Of a stretch of DNA of 16,048 nucleotides, positions 1-9,354 are shown in pieces (within the stretch, counting starts at the first letter, position 1; every line of letters begins with the position of its first letter). The stretch is taken from positions 1 to 16,048 of the forward strand of contig JAJYSL010000087.1 in NCBI GenBank assembly GCA_021793595.1. The letters run 5' to 3'. Source of the stretch: Acidobacteriota bacterium. GTDB taxonomy: Bacteria; Acidobacteriota; Terriglobia; Terriglobales; Acidobacteriaceae. Position numbers and translations under genes: made by a program. The notes beneath the pieces were generated by a model that did not search any database, was not told the DNA's origin, and saw nothing but the letters and a program-made list of their open reading frames with translations.

Positions 1-1
1 T

Positions 2-112
2 CAGATTCAAATGCCCGAAGGCGGCATGCCGCTGACCACCATGAATACACCGGACATGCAAGAATTAGTGGCCTTTATTCGCTCGCTGACGACTCCCGCC
101 GGCGCGAAATAG
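2..112 (+). CDS. C-terminal fragment of a c-type cytochrome (partial, 5' end outside window)
   Basis: An open frame enters from the left edge and ends at TAG 110-112, giving the last 36 residues of a protein. They contain GGMPLTTMNTPDMQELVAFI followed by RSL and a short Ala/Gly/Lys tail. A Gly-rich Met-Pro turn followed by a helix of the type ELVAFIRSL is the usual C-terminal end of class I cytochrome c domains, where the Met of the MP motif is the sixth haem-iron ligand and the last helix packs against the haem. The CXXCH haem-binding motif would lie upstream, outside the window, so the family call rests on this short tail only. Such proteins act in the periplasm in electron transfer. It points towards the atp operon's 3' end but is on the opposite strand, so the two are convergent. 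Confidence 0.6.
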   Translation, partial: QIQMPEGGMPLTTMNTPDMQELVAFIRSLTTPAGAK

Positions 113-759
113 GCAGGTGCGGCATCGGATTCCAGATGCATGGATGACGACGACCGCCGATGGACTCCGCGGGGTGATATTTCTTTTGCGCAATCGGCTG
201 TGCGGATTTCCGGAGAATTACTGGCACTCAGTATGGAGTGCGGCCACGGTGGAGAGCCCTTGCGACGATCCAGTCTCCTGTGTTGGAACTGGTCCTTCCA
301 CTTCGCAAGCGTGTCAGCAACCCGCGGATCGAGGGGCACGGGCTTTTGCTAAGACTTCAGTTCTACGTGGACCGACAACTCCACAAACAAGGGAACCAGT
401 TACGCTCGCCGTCTTGAGAGCAAATCGTGCCGAGCCATTTAAGACCAGATAGCTCGCTCCGCGTGAAGGCCGGTGGAGGCAGTAAGAGCAAACCAACGTT
501 CGTTCACCAGGAACAGTTGTGCGGGTACAGATTTCATCTGATATTTCTTCCAAACTTTATGTTGAAGATTCAACCCAGCCGCTGAATTAGCAGCCACGCA
601 CATACACCGTTCTTAAGATATTCAGGCGTATAGATCGGCATCACCGCTGTGACGCATGCGAACTCAATTTACGATGCAATGGAGTAGACGTACAAAAGGG
701 CAATCCGTCCACAATGGACATCTGGCATAAGGCGGATTTGTTTTGGAGCGAGTCGAAGA
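113..759. other. Intergenic stretch without a recognisable gene
   Basis: These 647 bases separate the convergent cytochrome fragment and atpC. Open frames of 70-111 codons exist on both strands, but none has a recognisable motif, a good ribosome binding site or a sensible composition. A short inverted repeat, GTCCA-CAA-TGGAC, lies at 707-719 downstream of the atpC stop. Read on the minus strand it is followed within about 15 bases by only a TTTT, so it is at best a weak terminator for the atp operon. No tRNA or other structured RNA is recognised. It may hold 3' untranslated regions or decayed coding sequence. Confidence 0.5.
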
Positions 760-1188
760 TCAGGCAGTTTTCCCGGCACGCTCGGCCGATGCGATCCGTT
801 CTTCCGCCTCACGGATGACACGATTGGCTTCGTCATAGCGCCGGGCTTCGTCGCCGGCTTCTTCCCACATCTTTTGGCCGTGTTCCAATTCCTGGCGCGC
901 GTCAGCAACATTGATTTCGCTCGGCGGAATCGCGCTTTCAGCGAGGATCGTCACTCGATCCGGCAGCACTTCAACAAAACCTTGCGCGACGAATAGCTGT
1001 TGATCGCCGACGTCGCCTCCATGCATCGTCACTTCGCCCGGGCCAAGTTCGGCCAGCAGCGGCGCATGAGCGTACAGCACCTCCAGGTAGCCGGTGGCGG
1101 ACGGCAGCGACACGGAGTCTGCCGTTCCGTCGATGAATACCTTCTCCGGCGTGACCAGCCGGACGCTAAGTGAATTGTTGTCGGCCAT
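760..1188 (-). CDS. atpC: F-type ATP synthase epsilon subunit (AtpC)
   Basis: The 142-residue product is the epsilon subunit of the F1 central stalk, which couples rotor to gamma and can inhibit ATP hydrolysis. Residues 1-88 form the N-terminal beta-sandwich: it opens with SVRLVTPEKVFIDGTADSV and contains the family signature region GYLEVLYAHAPLLAELGPG at 33-51. Residues from about 91 (EINVADARQELE) onwards are the two-helix C-terminal domain, very rich in Glu, Ala and Arg. The usual G-x-LGVLP turn reads GYLEVLY, a small departure from the common form. It is the last gene of the operon: the atpD stop lies 15 bases upstream, and an AAAGG overlapping that stop may serve as its ribosome binding site. 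Length is normal (about 130-145 residues). Confidence 0.95.
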   Translation of the reverse strand: MADNNSLSVRLVTPEKVFIDGTADSVSLPSATGYLEVLYAHAPLLAELGPGEVTMHGGDVGDQQLFVAQGFVEVLPDRVTILAESAIPPSEINVADARQELEHGQKMWEEAGDEARRYDEANRVIREAEERIASAERAGKTA

Positions 1189-1203
1189 CGCTACCCAACG
1201 CCT

Positions 1204-2652
<1,449 letters not shown>

Positions 2653-2711
2653 TTATCCAAATCCTTCACGACTACTTGAAAATTCCGTTGGTCCTGCCAC
2701 AGTAGTTCTGC

Positions 2712-3779
2712 TTAAATCGCGGAAGCACCACTGACGATTTCAATAATCTCCTTGGTAATTGCAGCCTGGCGCAGCCGATTCATCGTCAGCGTATAGGCAT
2801 CAATCATGTCAGAGGCATTATTCGTCGCCGCATCCATCGCCGTCATGCGGGCTGCGTGTTCCGCCGCCACCGACTCCAGCATGGCGTGATACAGCTGCGT
2901 CGCAACATAGCGTGGAAGCAACGCCCCCATCAATTCGCTCGGCGACTGCTCGTAGATGTAATCCACTTCGGCGGTGCCAAACTTGCTGGCCTCTTCGTCC
3001 GCCCGGCGCGTGTCCTCCGCCTCGATGCTGACCCCGGCGCTTTGGGCTGCCTTCGCCATCTCCTCGCGCTCTTCCCTCTCCATCTCGGTAACCACGGCAA
3101 TGTCCGGTTTGCCGACTTCACGAATCGGTAAAATGCGCTCCACCACAATGCGCTGCGAAATCACCGATTGAAATTCATTGAAGACCAAATAGACTGCGTC
3201 CGTCTCTTCTGATGCATACCGATCAACTAACAAACTGGAGAGATCGGCTGCCTTCTCAAAGCTCAACTTGTCGAGCAGTCCGCCATGCTCTCCGGTGATC
3301 TCCACCCGCGCCTTGCGTGCTCGGGCATGCCGACTCTGTCTTGACTGCTCATCCTCTGCAGTGGAAGCCAGTCCGTAACTGCGCCGCAACACGCCAATTC
3401 CCTTGCGTCCAACAACCTCAAGATCAATGTCGAGGTCTGCCCGCTCCTCGATAAATCTGTGTGTTGCCTTCAGAACATTTGCATTGAACGGCCCGGCAAA
3501 TCCCTTGTCGCCGGTCACCACCACCACCGTCACGCGTTTCTCTTCGCGAGTCACCAGCAGCGGGTGTTTTGCGGCACCTGTTTCGGGATCATAGATATCA
3601 ACACGACGCACCAGCGAAGCCAGCACGCTGGCAATCATGCGCGCATAGGGACGCGCCGCAAACGCGCGCTCCTGAGAGCGACGCAGCTTGGCCGCAGCCA
3701 CCATCTTCATTGCCTTGGTGATCTGTCGCGTGTTTTTTACGCTGCGGATGCGACGCCGGAGATCGAGAACGGTTGCCAT
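2712..3779 (-). CDS. atpG: F-type ATP synthase gamma subunit (AtpG), unusually long
   Basis: This is the central rotor shaft subunit of F1, turning inside the alpha3beta3 hexamer. The N-terminal helix (DLRRRIRSVKNTRQITKAMK, residues 6-25) and C-terminal helix (AARMTAMDAATNNASDMIDA then RQAAITKEIIEIVSGA, about 309-352) are the coiled-coil signature of gamma. At 355 residues it is some 60-70 longer than the E. coli protein. By eye the excess falls in two charged stretches: about 139-165, rich in Glu, Arg, Ser and His, and about 221-270, rich in Glu, Arg and Ala, between the usual LP and VDYIYEQSP segments. The loop usually written GLCGGFN reads GFAGPFN at 93-99. The gene starts 3 bases after the atpA stop, implying tight coupling. 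Confidence 0.96.
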   Translation of the reverse strand: MATVLDLRRRIRSVKNTRQITKAMKMVAAAKLRRSQERAFAARPYARMIASVLASLVRRVDIYDPETGAAKHPLLVTREEKRVTVVVVTGDKGFAGPFNANVLKATHRFIEERADLDIDLEVVGRKGIGVLRRSYGLASTAEDEQSRQSRHARARKARVEITGEHGGLLDKLSFEKAADLSSLLVDRYASEETDAVYLVFNEFQSVISQRIVVERILPIREVGKPDIAVVTEMEREEREEMAKAAQSAGVSIEAEDTRRADEEASKFGTAEVDYIYEQSPSELMGALLPRYVATQLYHAMLESVAAEHAARMTAMDAATNNASDMIDAYTLTMNRLRQAAITKEIIEIVSGASAI

Positions 3780-3782
3780 CGA

Positions 3783-5393
3783 TTACGCTTGCTTCCCTGC
3801 AGGCTCGGCGGGCGCTTTCTCATCCCGCTTGGAACTCTCCGCCGTGTCCGCCTTCTTGGCATCCACATTTGCTTCAGGAGTATCCGCAAAGAAATTCTGT
3901 TTGTATTCCTTAATGGCCGCGCTCAGCCGCTTTCTCAAATCGTCGTCCAGCGCTTTCTTAGTCGCGATATCTTTCAGGACCGTCGAATGCGCTGCGTCCA
4001 TGTACAAATAGAATCCGCTTTCGAACGCGCCCACATACTCGACCTTCACATCGTCCAGAAAACCGTTCGTTCCGGCAAAGAGAATGGCAACCTGTTTTTC
4101 CATCGTCAACGGCTGGAACTGTGGCTGCTTCAACAGCTCGGTCAGACGCTGTCCTCGATTCAGTTGGCTCAAGGTTGCCTTGTCCAGATCGCTGCCGAAC
4201 TGAGCAAATGCGGCCAGTTCGCGATACTGTGCCAGATCCAGTTTCAGCGTCGCGCCCACTTGCTTCGTTGCCTTGGCGGCTGCCGAGAAACCGACGCGGC
4301 TTACCGACAGACCCACGTTCACCGCTGGCCGAATTCCAGAGTTGAACAGATCGGTTTCCAGAAAAATCTGGCCGTCCGTAATCGAAATGACGTTGGTTGG
4401 AATATAGGCCGAGACATCACCCGCCTGGGTTTCGATAATCGGCAGCGCGGTCAGCGATCCGCCGCCCAGCTTGTCGCTCAGTTTGGACGAACGTTCCAGC
4501 AGTCGCGAGTGAAGATAGAACACGTCACCCGGATATGCCTCGCGTCCCGGTGGACGACGCAACAGCAAGGAAATTTCTCGATACGAGACCGCGTGCTTGG
4601 ACAAATCGTCGTAGATCACCAGCGCGTGCCGGCCCGAGTCGCGGAAGAATTCTCCAATCGCTGTTGCCGAGTATGGAGCGAGATATTGCATTGGCGCCGG
4701 CTCGGAGGCCGAGGCCACCACAACAATGGTGTACGCCATGGCGCCATGATCGGTCAGGGTCTGGACCACCTGCGCGACGGACGAACGCTTCTGGCCGATT
4801 GCGCAATACACGCAGATCAAATTGTTTTTTGCGTTGTTGATGATGGTATCGAGGACCACCGCCGTTTTCCCGGTCTGGCGATCGCCAATGAGCAACTCGC
4901 GCTGGCCACGGCCAATCGGGATCATGGCGTCAATCGCCTTGATGCCGGTCAGCATCGGTTCTCGCACCGGTTGACGAGAGATCACGCCCGGAGCGAGCCG
5001 CTCCACCGGCAGAAATTGGTCGGTGGCAATCGGACCTTTATCGTCGATCGGCTGGCCCAGCGCATTCACAACACGGCCAATCATCGCGTCTCCGACGGGC
5101 ACGCTCATGATCTTGCCGGTGCGCTTGACCTGGTTACCTTCGCTGATCTCGGTGTAGTCGCCCATCAAGACCGCGCCCACCTGGTCTTCGTCCAGGTTCA
5201 TCGCCAGTCCATTAACTCCATGGGGAAATTCCAGCATCTCACCGGCCATCACCTTATCCAGGCCGTGTATGCGGGCAATTCCGTCGCCCAGGGAGATGAT
5301 CGTGCCAACTTCGTCGACGCGAACCCGCGACTCGAAGTTGTCAATTTGCTCCCGAAGTAACTGGGAAATTTCGTCTGCTTTGATCTGCGCCAT
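3783..5393 (-). CDS. atpA: F-type ATP synthase alpha subunit (AtpA) with extended C-terminal tail
   Basis: This non-catalytic nucleotide-binding subunit alternates with beta in the F1 head. The 536-residue product begins [17 protein letters not shown], the usual alpha N-terminus that meets the delta subunit. It has the P-loop GDRQTGKT at 170-177, the DELSD-like strand [11 protein letters not shown] at 258-268, and SVSRVG at 363-368 with the arginine that reaches into the catalytic site. Alpha subunits are usually about 500-515 residues. Here an extra hydrophilic tail of roughly 35 residues follows EYKQNF, rich in Ala, Lys, Glu and Asp, and is probably disordered. The ATG at 5393 has a GGAAG four bases upstream. 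Its stop is 3 bases before the atpG start. Confidence 0.98.
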   Translation of the reverse strand: MAQIKADEISQLLREQIDNFESRVRVDEVGTIISLGDGIARIHGLDKVMAGEMLEFPHGVNGLAMNLDEDQVGAVLMGDYTEISEGNQVKRTGKIMSVPVGDAMIGRVVNALGQPIDDKGPIATDQFLPVERLAPGVISRQPVREPMLTGIKAIDAMIPIGRGQRELLIGDRQTGKTAVVLDTIINNAKNNLICVYCAIGQKRSSVAQVVQTLTDHGAMAYTIVVVASASEPAPMQYLAPYSATAIGEFFRDSGRHALVIYDDLSKHAVSYREISLLLRRPPGREAYPGDVFYLHSRLLERSSKLSDKLGGGSLTALPIIETQAGDVSAYIPTNVISITDGQIFLETDLFNSGIRPAVNVGLSVSRVGFSAAAKATKQVGATLKLDLAQYRELAAFAQFGSDLDKATLSQLNRGQRLTELLKQPQFQPLTMEKQVAILFAGTNGFLDDVKVEYVGAFESGFYLYMDAAHSTVLKDIATKKALDDDLRKRLSAAIKEYKQNFFADTPEANVDAKKADTAESSKRDEKAPAEPAGKQA

Positions 5394-5428
5394 TCTGCTT
5401 CCAGTTCAGGTTCTAAATAGTGGGTTAG

Positions 5429-5968
5429 TTAATCTGCCATCATCTTTTCGCGGAGCTCTTCCAGCCTGCCGCGAACCGAGCCATCATAAACAGTGTCGCC
5501 AATACGCAAGACTACACCCCCCAGCAGCGACGCATCCTGCTTGTAGATGGGGCGTATCTCGAGTCCGGCCAGGGCCGATGCTTTGGCTTCAATCTTTGAT
5601 TTTTCTTCAGGGTTCAATTCGCGGACGCTGGTGATCTCGGCTTCGCTGATGTGCAGCCTGCGGTTGATTTCGTTGCGGTAGTCTCTTGTAATCGACTCGA
5701 GTGCATGAATGCGACCGTTCTGCAACATCAACGCCACAAAGTTTCGCACCTGCTTCAGCATGCCAATCCGCGGCACCATCGCATCCAGAACTTTCAGCTT
5801 CGTCTCCAGTTGGATGGAAGGGTTCTGAAAGACTTCTCGCAGCTGCCGGCTGTCGTTCCATGTCGACTGAAAATCTTCCAGCTGACGATCAATTTCTTTT
5901 GTATCCAGCTTATCCGCCATCACTACATCGGCCAGGGCATGAGCATATTGCAGCGAAAAGGCGTCCAT
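5429..5968 (-). CDS. atpH: F-type ATP synthase delta subunit (AtpH/OSCP)
   Basis: This stator subunit sits on top of the F1 head and links alpha to the b/b' stalk. The 179-residue product has the OSCP-type N-terminal helical domain (FSLQYAHALADVV, then LREVFQNPSIQLETKLKVL) and the diagnostic C-terminal segment LLGGVVLRIGDTVYDGSVRG, about residues 148-167, which ends in RLEELREKM. Length is normal for the family. Its ATG overlaps the atpF stop codon by one base (TAATG on the minus strand at 5966-5970), which indicates translational coupling. A 35-base gap separates it from atpA. Confidence 0.96.
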   Translation of the reverse strand: MDAFSLQYAHALADVVMADKLDTKEIDRQLEDFQSTWNDSRQLREVFQNPSIQLETKLKVLDAMVPRIGMLKQVRNFVALMLQNGRIHALESITRDYRNEINRRLHISEAEITSVRELNPEEKSKIEAKASALAGLEIRPIYKQDASLLGGVVLRIGDTVYDGSVRGRLEELREKMMAD

Positions 5969-6774
5969 TAATTCACCCCGCCGCTGCGACGTTCTTTATC
6001 CAGGTCAACAAGAAAGGTCTCCACCAGGGAGCGGTCGGCTTCTGCCGACACGGCAATCCTATGCTTCGCGCGTTCGATCGCCAGGTCTGCAGTCATTCGT
6101 TTCAGCTGGCTTTGCGCCTTACTGCTGGCCGCTGCAATCTCCTGCGTGGAAGTATCGAGAATCGACTGCTTTTCCTGCTCCAGCGTGGCCCGCATTTGCT
6201 TCTCTTTTTCCACGGCATCCTGCTGCGCCTGGGTTTTGATCCCGTTGATTTCGGTATCCAGCCGTGCCAGCCGCTCTTCCACACTCGCCAGCCGCCGGTT
6301 TGCGTCTTCTGTCACGGTGCGCGCCTGCTGCAGTTCTCTTTGAATGCGCTCCGTACGGGCACGCAACGTTTTGGGCATGATCCGCGCCAAGAACCAGACT
6401 ATAAAAGCCACCACAACCAGAAAATTCAATCCCTCCAGCCAACGGGACATCGCTTCCACCGACGTACCGAACATATTTGCCAGCTTTTGCACGGTGGCCG
6501 AATGTCGGTAGATATTCACCTCGTCGTCGACTTGCGAATTGTTAATTTTCTTCTCTTTGATCTCTTCCCGACGCTGGGCCTGATGCTTGGCTTGCGCCTG
6601 GCTCATCGAGGGCTGCGCAGCAACATTACTTTGTGCGGCGGGAGCTGCCAGCTCCGCGTGACCACGCGGCAGTAGGAGGAACAGCAAGGACAATCCGCAC
6701 ACTACCGCCATAAAAGTGTGGAGTCGAAAAAACTTTCGAGTCTGCGAACGCAGCATCACCGCGGGAAGAATCAT
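5968..6774 (-). CDS. atpF: F-type ATP synthase b subunit with signal peptide and periplasmic segment (AtpF)
   Basis: This is a peripheral stalk subunit that holds the F1 head still against the rotor. The 268-residue product is about 100 residues longer than a typical b subunit. Residues 14-36 (basic RKFFRLH, then a hydrophobic stretch) followed by GHA/E at 38-41 look like a cleavable Sec signal peptide. A hydrophilic segment of about 75 residues follows, including VNIYRHSATVQKLANMFG (86-103). The usual membrane helix NFLVVVAFIVWFLARIM lies at 117-133, and then a long charged helix with heptad-like Glu/Arg/Gln pattern (about 136-262), which is the stator coiled coil. From memory, a YRHS-type segment before the helix is seen in acidobacterial b subunits. 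The start codon overlaps the atpF' stop (ATGA, 6771-6774), which supports this long form. Confidence 0.88.
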   Translation of the reverse strand: MILPAVMLRSQTRKFFRLHTFMAVVCGLSLLFLLLPRGHAELAAPAAQSNVAAQPSMSQAQAKHQAQRREEIKEKKINNSQVDDEVNIYRHSATVQKLANMFGTSVEAMSRWLEGLNFLVVVAFIVWFLARIMPKTLRARTERIQRELQQARTVTEDANRRLASVEERLARLDTEINGIKTQAQQDAVEKEKQMRATLEQEKQSILDTSTQEIAAASSKAQSQLKRMTADLAIERAKHRIAVSAEADRSLVETFLVDLDKERRSGGVN

Positions 6775-7241
6775 CCGGCTTGCTCCTGCGAGGATGCGGT
6801 AGCTGCCGGTAGAATCCGCTTCAAAATTTCCGCGGAAAGTTCGCCAACAAGACCATCCAATTCCTGTCGCGCCACCTGCATGCTGTCTTCAATGGAAGCC
6901 ATGGCGGCTGCGGTCTTCTCCTGTGCAGATACCCGCGCCTGTGCAAGAGCCACTTCCGACTCCAGTCGAACTTTTTCCAGGTGCTCGTGCAGGTCGCGCA
7001 GAATTTCCGCCCGCGCAGCTCGCAGACGCTCTTCGTATTCGGTTGTCTTCTGTTCCGCAGCGGCAACTGCGGCGGCCGCGTTCTCAATCGCTCCCTGCGT
7101 CTTGGAGTAACGTTCCTGCAGGACTTTCGTCAAAGGTGTGTGAACCAGGAATCGATAGGCTGCCACTGTGACCAAAAACAGCAACATGGTCGGCACGGCG
7201 CCGAGCACAAGTCCTCCAAGCTGTTGTAACAGGTCACTCAT
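6771..7241 (-). CDS. atpF': F-type ATP synthase b' (second b-type) subunit
   Basis: The 156-residue product is a second b-type stator subunit. It has one N-terminal membrane helix (GAVPTMLLFLVTVAAYRFLV, residues 14-33), the short PLTKVLQERYSKTQGAIENA segment that begins the stalk at 36-55, and then a long Ala/Glu/Arg-rich coiled coil to about residue 145. Length and arrangement match ordinary b or b' subunits. Because a second, longer b gene follows directly with a 4-base overlap, the stator is probably a b'/b heterodimer, as in cyanobacteria and many other bacteria. Which gene is labelled b and which b' is a convention; it could equally be annotated atpF. It is the first gene of the operon here, with no strong ribosome binding site visible upstream. 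Confidence 0.9.
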   Translation of the reverse strand: MSDLLQQLGGLVLGAVPTMLLFLVTVAAYRFLVHTPLTKVLQERYSKTQGAIENAAAAVAAAEQKTTEYEERLRAARAEILRDLHEHLEKVRLESEVALAQARVSAQEKTAAAMASIEDSMQVARQELDGLVGELSAEILKRILPAATASSQEQAG

Positions 7242-7329
7242 TGTGCAACGTGGTTTCAGAACCGCCAGCAGCGGAACGACGCGGGAATCTTATGGATTCA
7301 TTGCTGATTTTTGTTGATGGAACACTCAG

Positions 7330-7358
7330 TTGTAACAAAGGGTTCGCCGGAGTGTCAA
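7330..7358 (-). promoter_or_regulatory. Candidate sigma70-type promoter for the atp operon
   Basis: Read on the minus strand there is a perfect -35 element TTGACA (7358-7353), a 17-base spacer and a poor -10, TTACAA (7335-7330). It would start transcription near 7322, about 80 bases before the atpF' start. The -35 sits in the loop of a perfect 6-bp inverted repeat, CGCCGG/CCGGCG (7345-7350 and 7360-7365). A rival -10-like TAGAAT lies at 7437-7432, with a weaker and too distant -35. Placement fits an operon promoter, but the poor -10 keeps this tentative. Confidence 0.3.
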
Positions 7359-7702
7359 ACCGGCGTCGGAGGATTTTTTGCCTCGTTTCACGTGCTGGAA
7401 TCATTCTTTCACGAGAATCGTGCGAGCGGAAATTCTAAAAATACTTCCCCTATGATTGTGAACTCGCGAAGTTCCGCCATAAGTGAGGTTCGCTGCGGCA
7501 AACAGCGCCAACGTCGCCACTTTGGTCGGTACCCATAGAGAAAATGCCCGATTCCTCTCAGACGGCATAACCATGTCGGCGATTCCGGCCTTCCAGAGCC
7601 TGAATGCCGCCACTGGGAACACTTTTTATTTCGGAAACATGACATCCAGTGTTTCAATACAGAGAATTTCGTAGGGAGTTGTGAAATTCGTTGAACTGGC
7701 AG

Positions 7703-7730
7703 TTGACTTCGACTGGAGGAGGCCTACACT
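7703..7730 (+). promoter_or_regulatory. Possible sigma70-type promoter pointing towards the hflX 3' end
   Basis: On the plus strand TTGACT (7703-7708) is followed after 16 bases by TACACT (7725-7730). These match the -35 and -10 consensus at 5/6 and 4/6 positions. Transcription would start near 7737 and run straight into the hairpins at 7746-7763 and 7770-7809, antisense to the end of hflX. Matches of this quality occur by chance, so this is only a candidate. Confidence 0.25.
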
Positions 7731-7809
7731 GTTAGTAACAGCCTTGGACCTAGTCCTAGGTCCGGCAAGCCGAGTGCCCAGAATAGTAGCCCAACATTCG
7801 GGCACTCGG
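7729..7809. repeat. Cluster of three perfect inverted repeats (possible structured RNA)
   Basis: Three inverted repeats lie end to end: CTGTTA-G-TAACAG at 7729-7741; GGACCTAG-TC-CTAGGTCC at 7746-7763; and CCGAGTGCCC (7770-7779) paired with GGGCACTCGG (7800-7809) around a 20-base loop. The third has ten consecutive Watson-Crick pairs. None is followed by a U-tract on either strand, so they do not look like ordinary intrinsic terminators. The group starts about 50 bases downstream of the hflX stop in the direction of hflX transcription. It could be an hflX 3' UTR structure, a small RNA on the other strand, or a protein-binding or recombination site. Confidence 0.6.
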
Positions 7810-7859
7810 TCTGCTCATCTTATCCGCACCTGGCCCGAATCTAAGTACTATCCCGCCAA

Positions 7860-9293
7860 TCAAAGCTGCCAGTATTTGCGGTATTTTCCTAGCAGTGAAG
7901 CTGGCCCTCGCACACGTAGGTGCGCCCGCTCCCCCTCAAACGTTCGATCCAGAATAGTAGCGCCGGCATCCAAAGCGGCCAACACCCCCCCTTCGCTTTG
8001 CGCAACAACCATGTCCCGATCCTCCAGCGGATCGGATTCCAACGCCTTATCCAGTGCAGCCAGTAGCGTGTTCAGCCCTGTCCTTGCGCGAGCTGAAACC
8101 GCGATGACACCCTGGTTCTTCAAGCTTTCCCCTTCTCCTTCAGGTAGCAAATCGATCTTGTTCATCACCTCGATCCGAGGTTTCTTGTCGACTTCCAGAT
8201 CGCGCAGAATTTTTTCCACTTCCTGGCGATGCACGTCCACCGACGAACTGGAAGCGTCCATCACGTGGATCAAAACCTCGGCCATCTGCACTTCTTCCAG
8301 AGTCGCGCGAAATGCCTTCACCAATGTCGGCGGCAGCGCGCGAATAAACCCCACCGTGTCAGACAACAAAATGCGCCGCCGAGATGGCAGCGTGATCAGG
8401 TGCAACTTGGGATCGAGTGTCGCAAACAAGCGCGACGATTCCAACTGTCCGGCCTGTGTCAGCGCATTGAAAAGCGTGCTTTTCCCTGCGTTGGTATAGC
8501 CGACCAGTGCTACCGTCGGCACCGGGACTGAGGTGCGTCGCTGGCGTTGTTGCCGCCGGATGTCCCGGACCGCCTCCAGCCGGTTGCGAATCACCTGAAT
8601 CTTGCGCCCGATCTTTCGCCGGTCGGTTTCAATCTGGGTTTCGCCGGGTCCGCGCGTTCCAATGCCGCCGCCTAGCTGCGACATGGACCGGCCCCGTCCC
8701 GCCAACCGCGGCAACATATATTCCAACTGCGCCAACTCCACTTGCAACTGCCCCTCCCGCGTGCGAGCGTGGGAGGCAAAAATGTCCAGAATCAATTGGG
8801 TGCGATCAATCACGCGACACGGCAGCGCGTGCTCCAGTTCGCGCAGTTGGGAGGGGGATAGATTTTGTTCGAAAACGATCAGGTCAGCCCGGGTGGCCTT
8901 GGCTTGCGCGCCGATTTCTTCTAGCTTGCCTTTGCCGACCAGCGTGGCCGGATCGGGATGATCGCGGCGCTGGACAATCACATCCAGAACGTTCGCCCCT
9001 GCGCTGATTGCCAGCTCACGGCATTCCGCTGCTTCATCGGAAATATCCGAACTGGAACGTTCTTCACCGCGTTGGTCCAGGGCACCGGCATACAGACTCG
9101 GGTCGTACCCATCGTCCAAATTTTCTTGCTCTCGAATCGCACGAACAGCGCCTTTCGCCTGCCGCGCAGACGGAGTAAGTCGCTGTCGATATTTTCTCCC
9201 AGTAAATTCGCATACGACGATCAGGGTTCGCTCCCGCCGGTCCTGTCCGGGTGGCGTCACCCTGCCTCGTTGCGAATCAAACGCGTCGATCAT
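7860..9293 (-). CDS. hflX: GTPase HflX (ribosome-associated)
   Basis: The 477-residue product is an HflX GTPase, a translational GTPase that in studied bacteria binds and splits stalled or heat-damaged 50S/70S ribosomes. The HflX N-terminal domain includes [20 protein letters not shown] (109-128). It is followed by the characteristic helical linker segment with [20 protein letters not shown] (197-216) and [10 protein letters not shown] (217-226). The G domain shows G1 GYTNAGKST at 265-273, G3 DTVG at 312-315, G4 NKID at 378-381 and G5 SAR at 400-402. All nucleotide-binding motifs are intact. Homology seems to begin near [10 protein letters not shown] (21-30), so the ATG at 9293 is plausible although no strong ribosome binding site precedes it. 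hfq lies 61 bases upstream on the same strand, the well-known hfq-hflX arrangement. Confidence 0.95.
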   Translation of the reverse strand: MIDAFDSQRGRVTPPGQDRRERTLIVVCEFTGRKYRQRLTPSARQAKGAVRAIREQENLDDGYDPSLYAGALDQRGEERSSSDISDEAAECRELAISAGANVLDVIVQRRDHPDPATLVGKGKLEEIGAQAKATRADLIVFEQNLSPSQLRELEHALPCRVIDRTQLILDIFASHARTREGQLQVELAQLEYMLPRLAGRGRSMSQLGGGIGTRGPGETQIETDRRKIGRKIQVIRNRLEAVRDIRRQQRQRRTSVPVPTVALVGYTNAGKSTLFNALTQAGQLESSRLFATLDPKLHLITLPSRRRILLSDTVGFIRALPPTLVKAFRATLEEVQMAEVLIHVMDASSSSVDVHRQEVEKILRDLEVDKKPRIEVMNKIDLLPEGEGESLKNQGVIAVSARARTGLNTLLAALDKALESDPLEDRDMVVAQSEGGVLAALDAGATILDRTFEGERAHLRVRGPASLLGKYRKYWQL

Positions 9294-9354
9294 TTCAACA
9301 TCTTGCCAAAATCACCGCGCGCGGGCGTGCCAACCCGCAACAAGGTGAGCGCTG

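Larger units (their letters stand above)
7242..7859. other. 618-base spacer between hflX and the atp operon
   Basis: This region separates the hflX stop from the atpF' start; both genes are on the minus strand. It has a candidate atp promoter near 7330-7358 and a group of inverted repeats at 7729-7809. Small open frames (for example 7401-7622 minus, 73 codons, with a hydrophobic stretch LATLALFAA-like, and 7483-7674 plus) have no recognisable family or ribosome binding site and are not called as genes. No T-rich intrinsic terminator for hflX is visible. Confidence 0.5.

Noticed and set aside
117..452. 111-codon plus-strand frame after the cytochrome fragment
   Set aside because: Composition and sequence show no family features, and overlapping frames on both strands are equally long.
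707..719. Small hairpin downstream of atpC as terminator of the atp operon
   Set aside because: Only five base pairs and a distant TTTT; too weak to call.
3459..5360. 633-codon open frame on the plus strand opposite atpA and atpG
   Set aside because: It lies wholly antisense to two undoubted genes; its His/Arg/Gln-rich, Cys-containing translation has no domain, and long antisense frames are common in GC-rich coding DNA.
5701..6675. 324-codon plus-strand frame opposite atpH and atpF
   Set aside because: Antisense to two overlapping atp genes; no recognisable protein features.
7345..7379. Plus-strand hairpin followed by six Ts, like an intrinsic terminator
   Set aside because: The T-run starts eight bases after the stem, and no plus-strand gene upstream needs termination.
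7401..7622. 73-codon minus-strand frame in the hflX-atp spacer with a short hydrophobic stretch
   Set aside because: No ribosome binding site or known family; the frame overlaps other random frames of similar length and cannot be supported as a small membrane protein.
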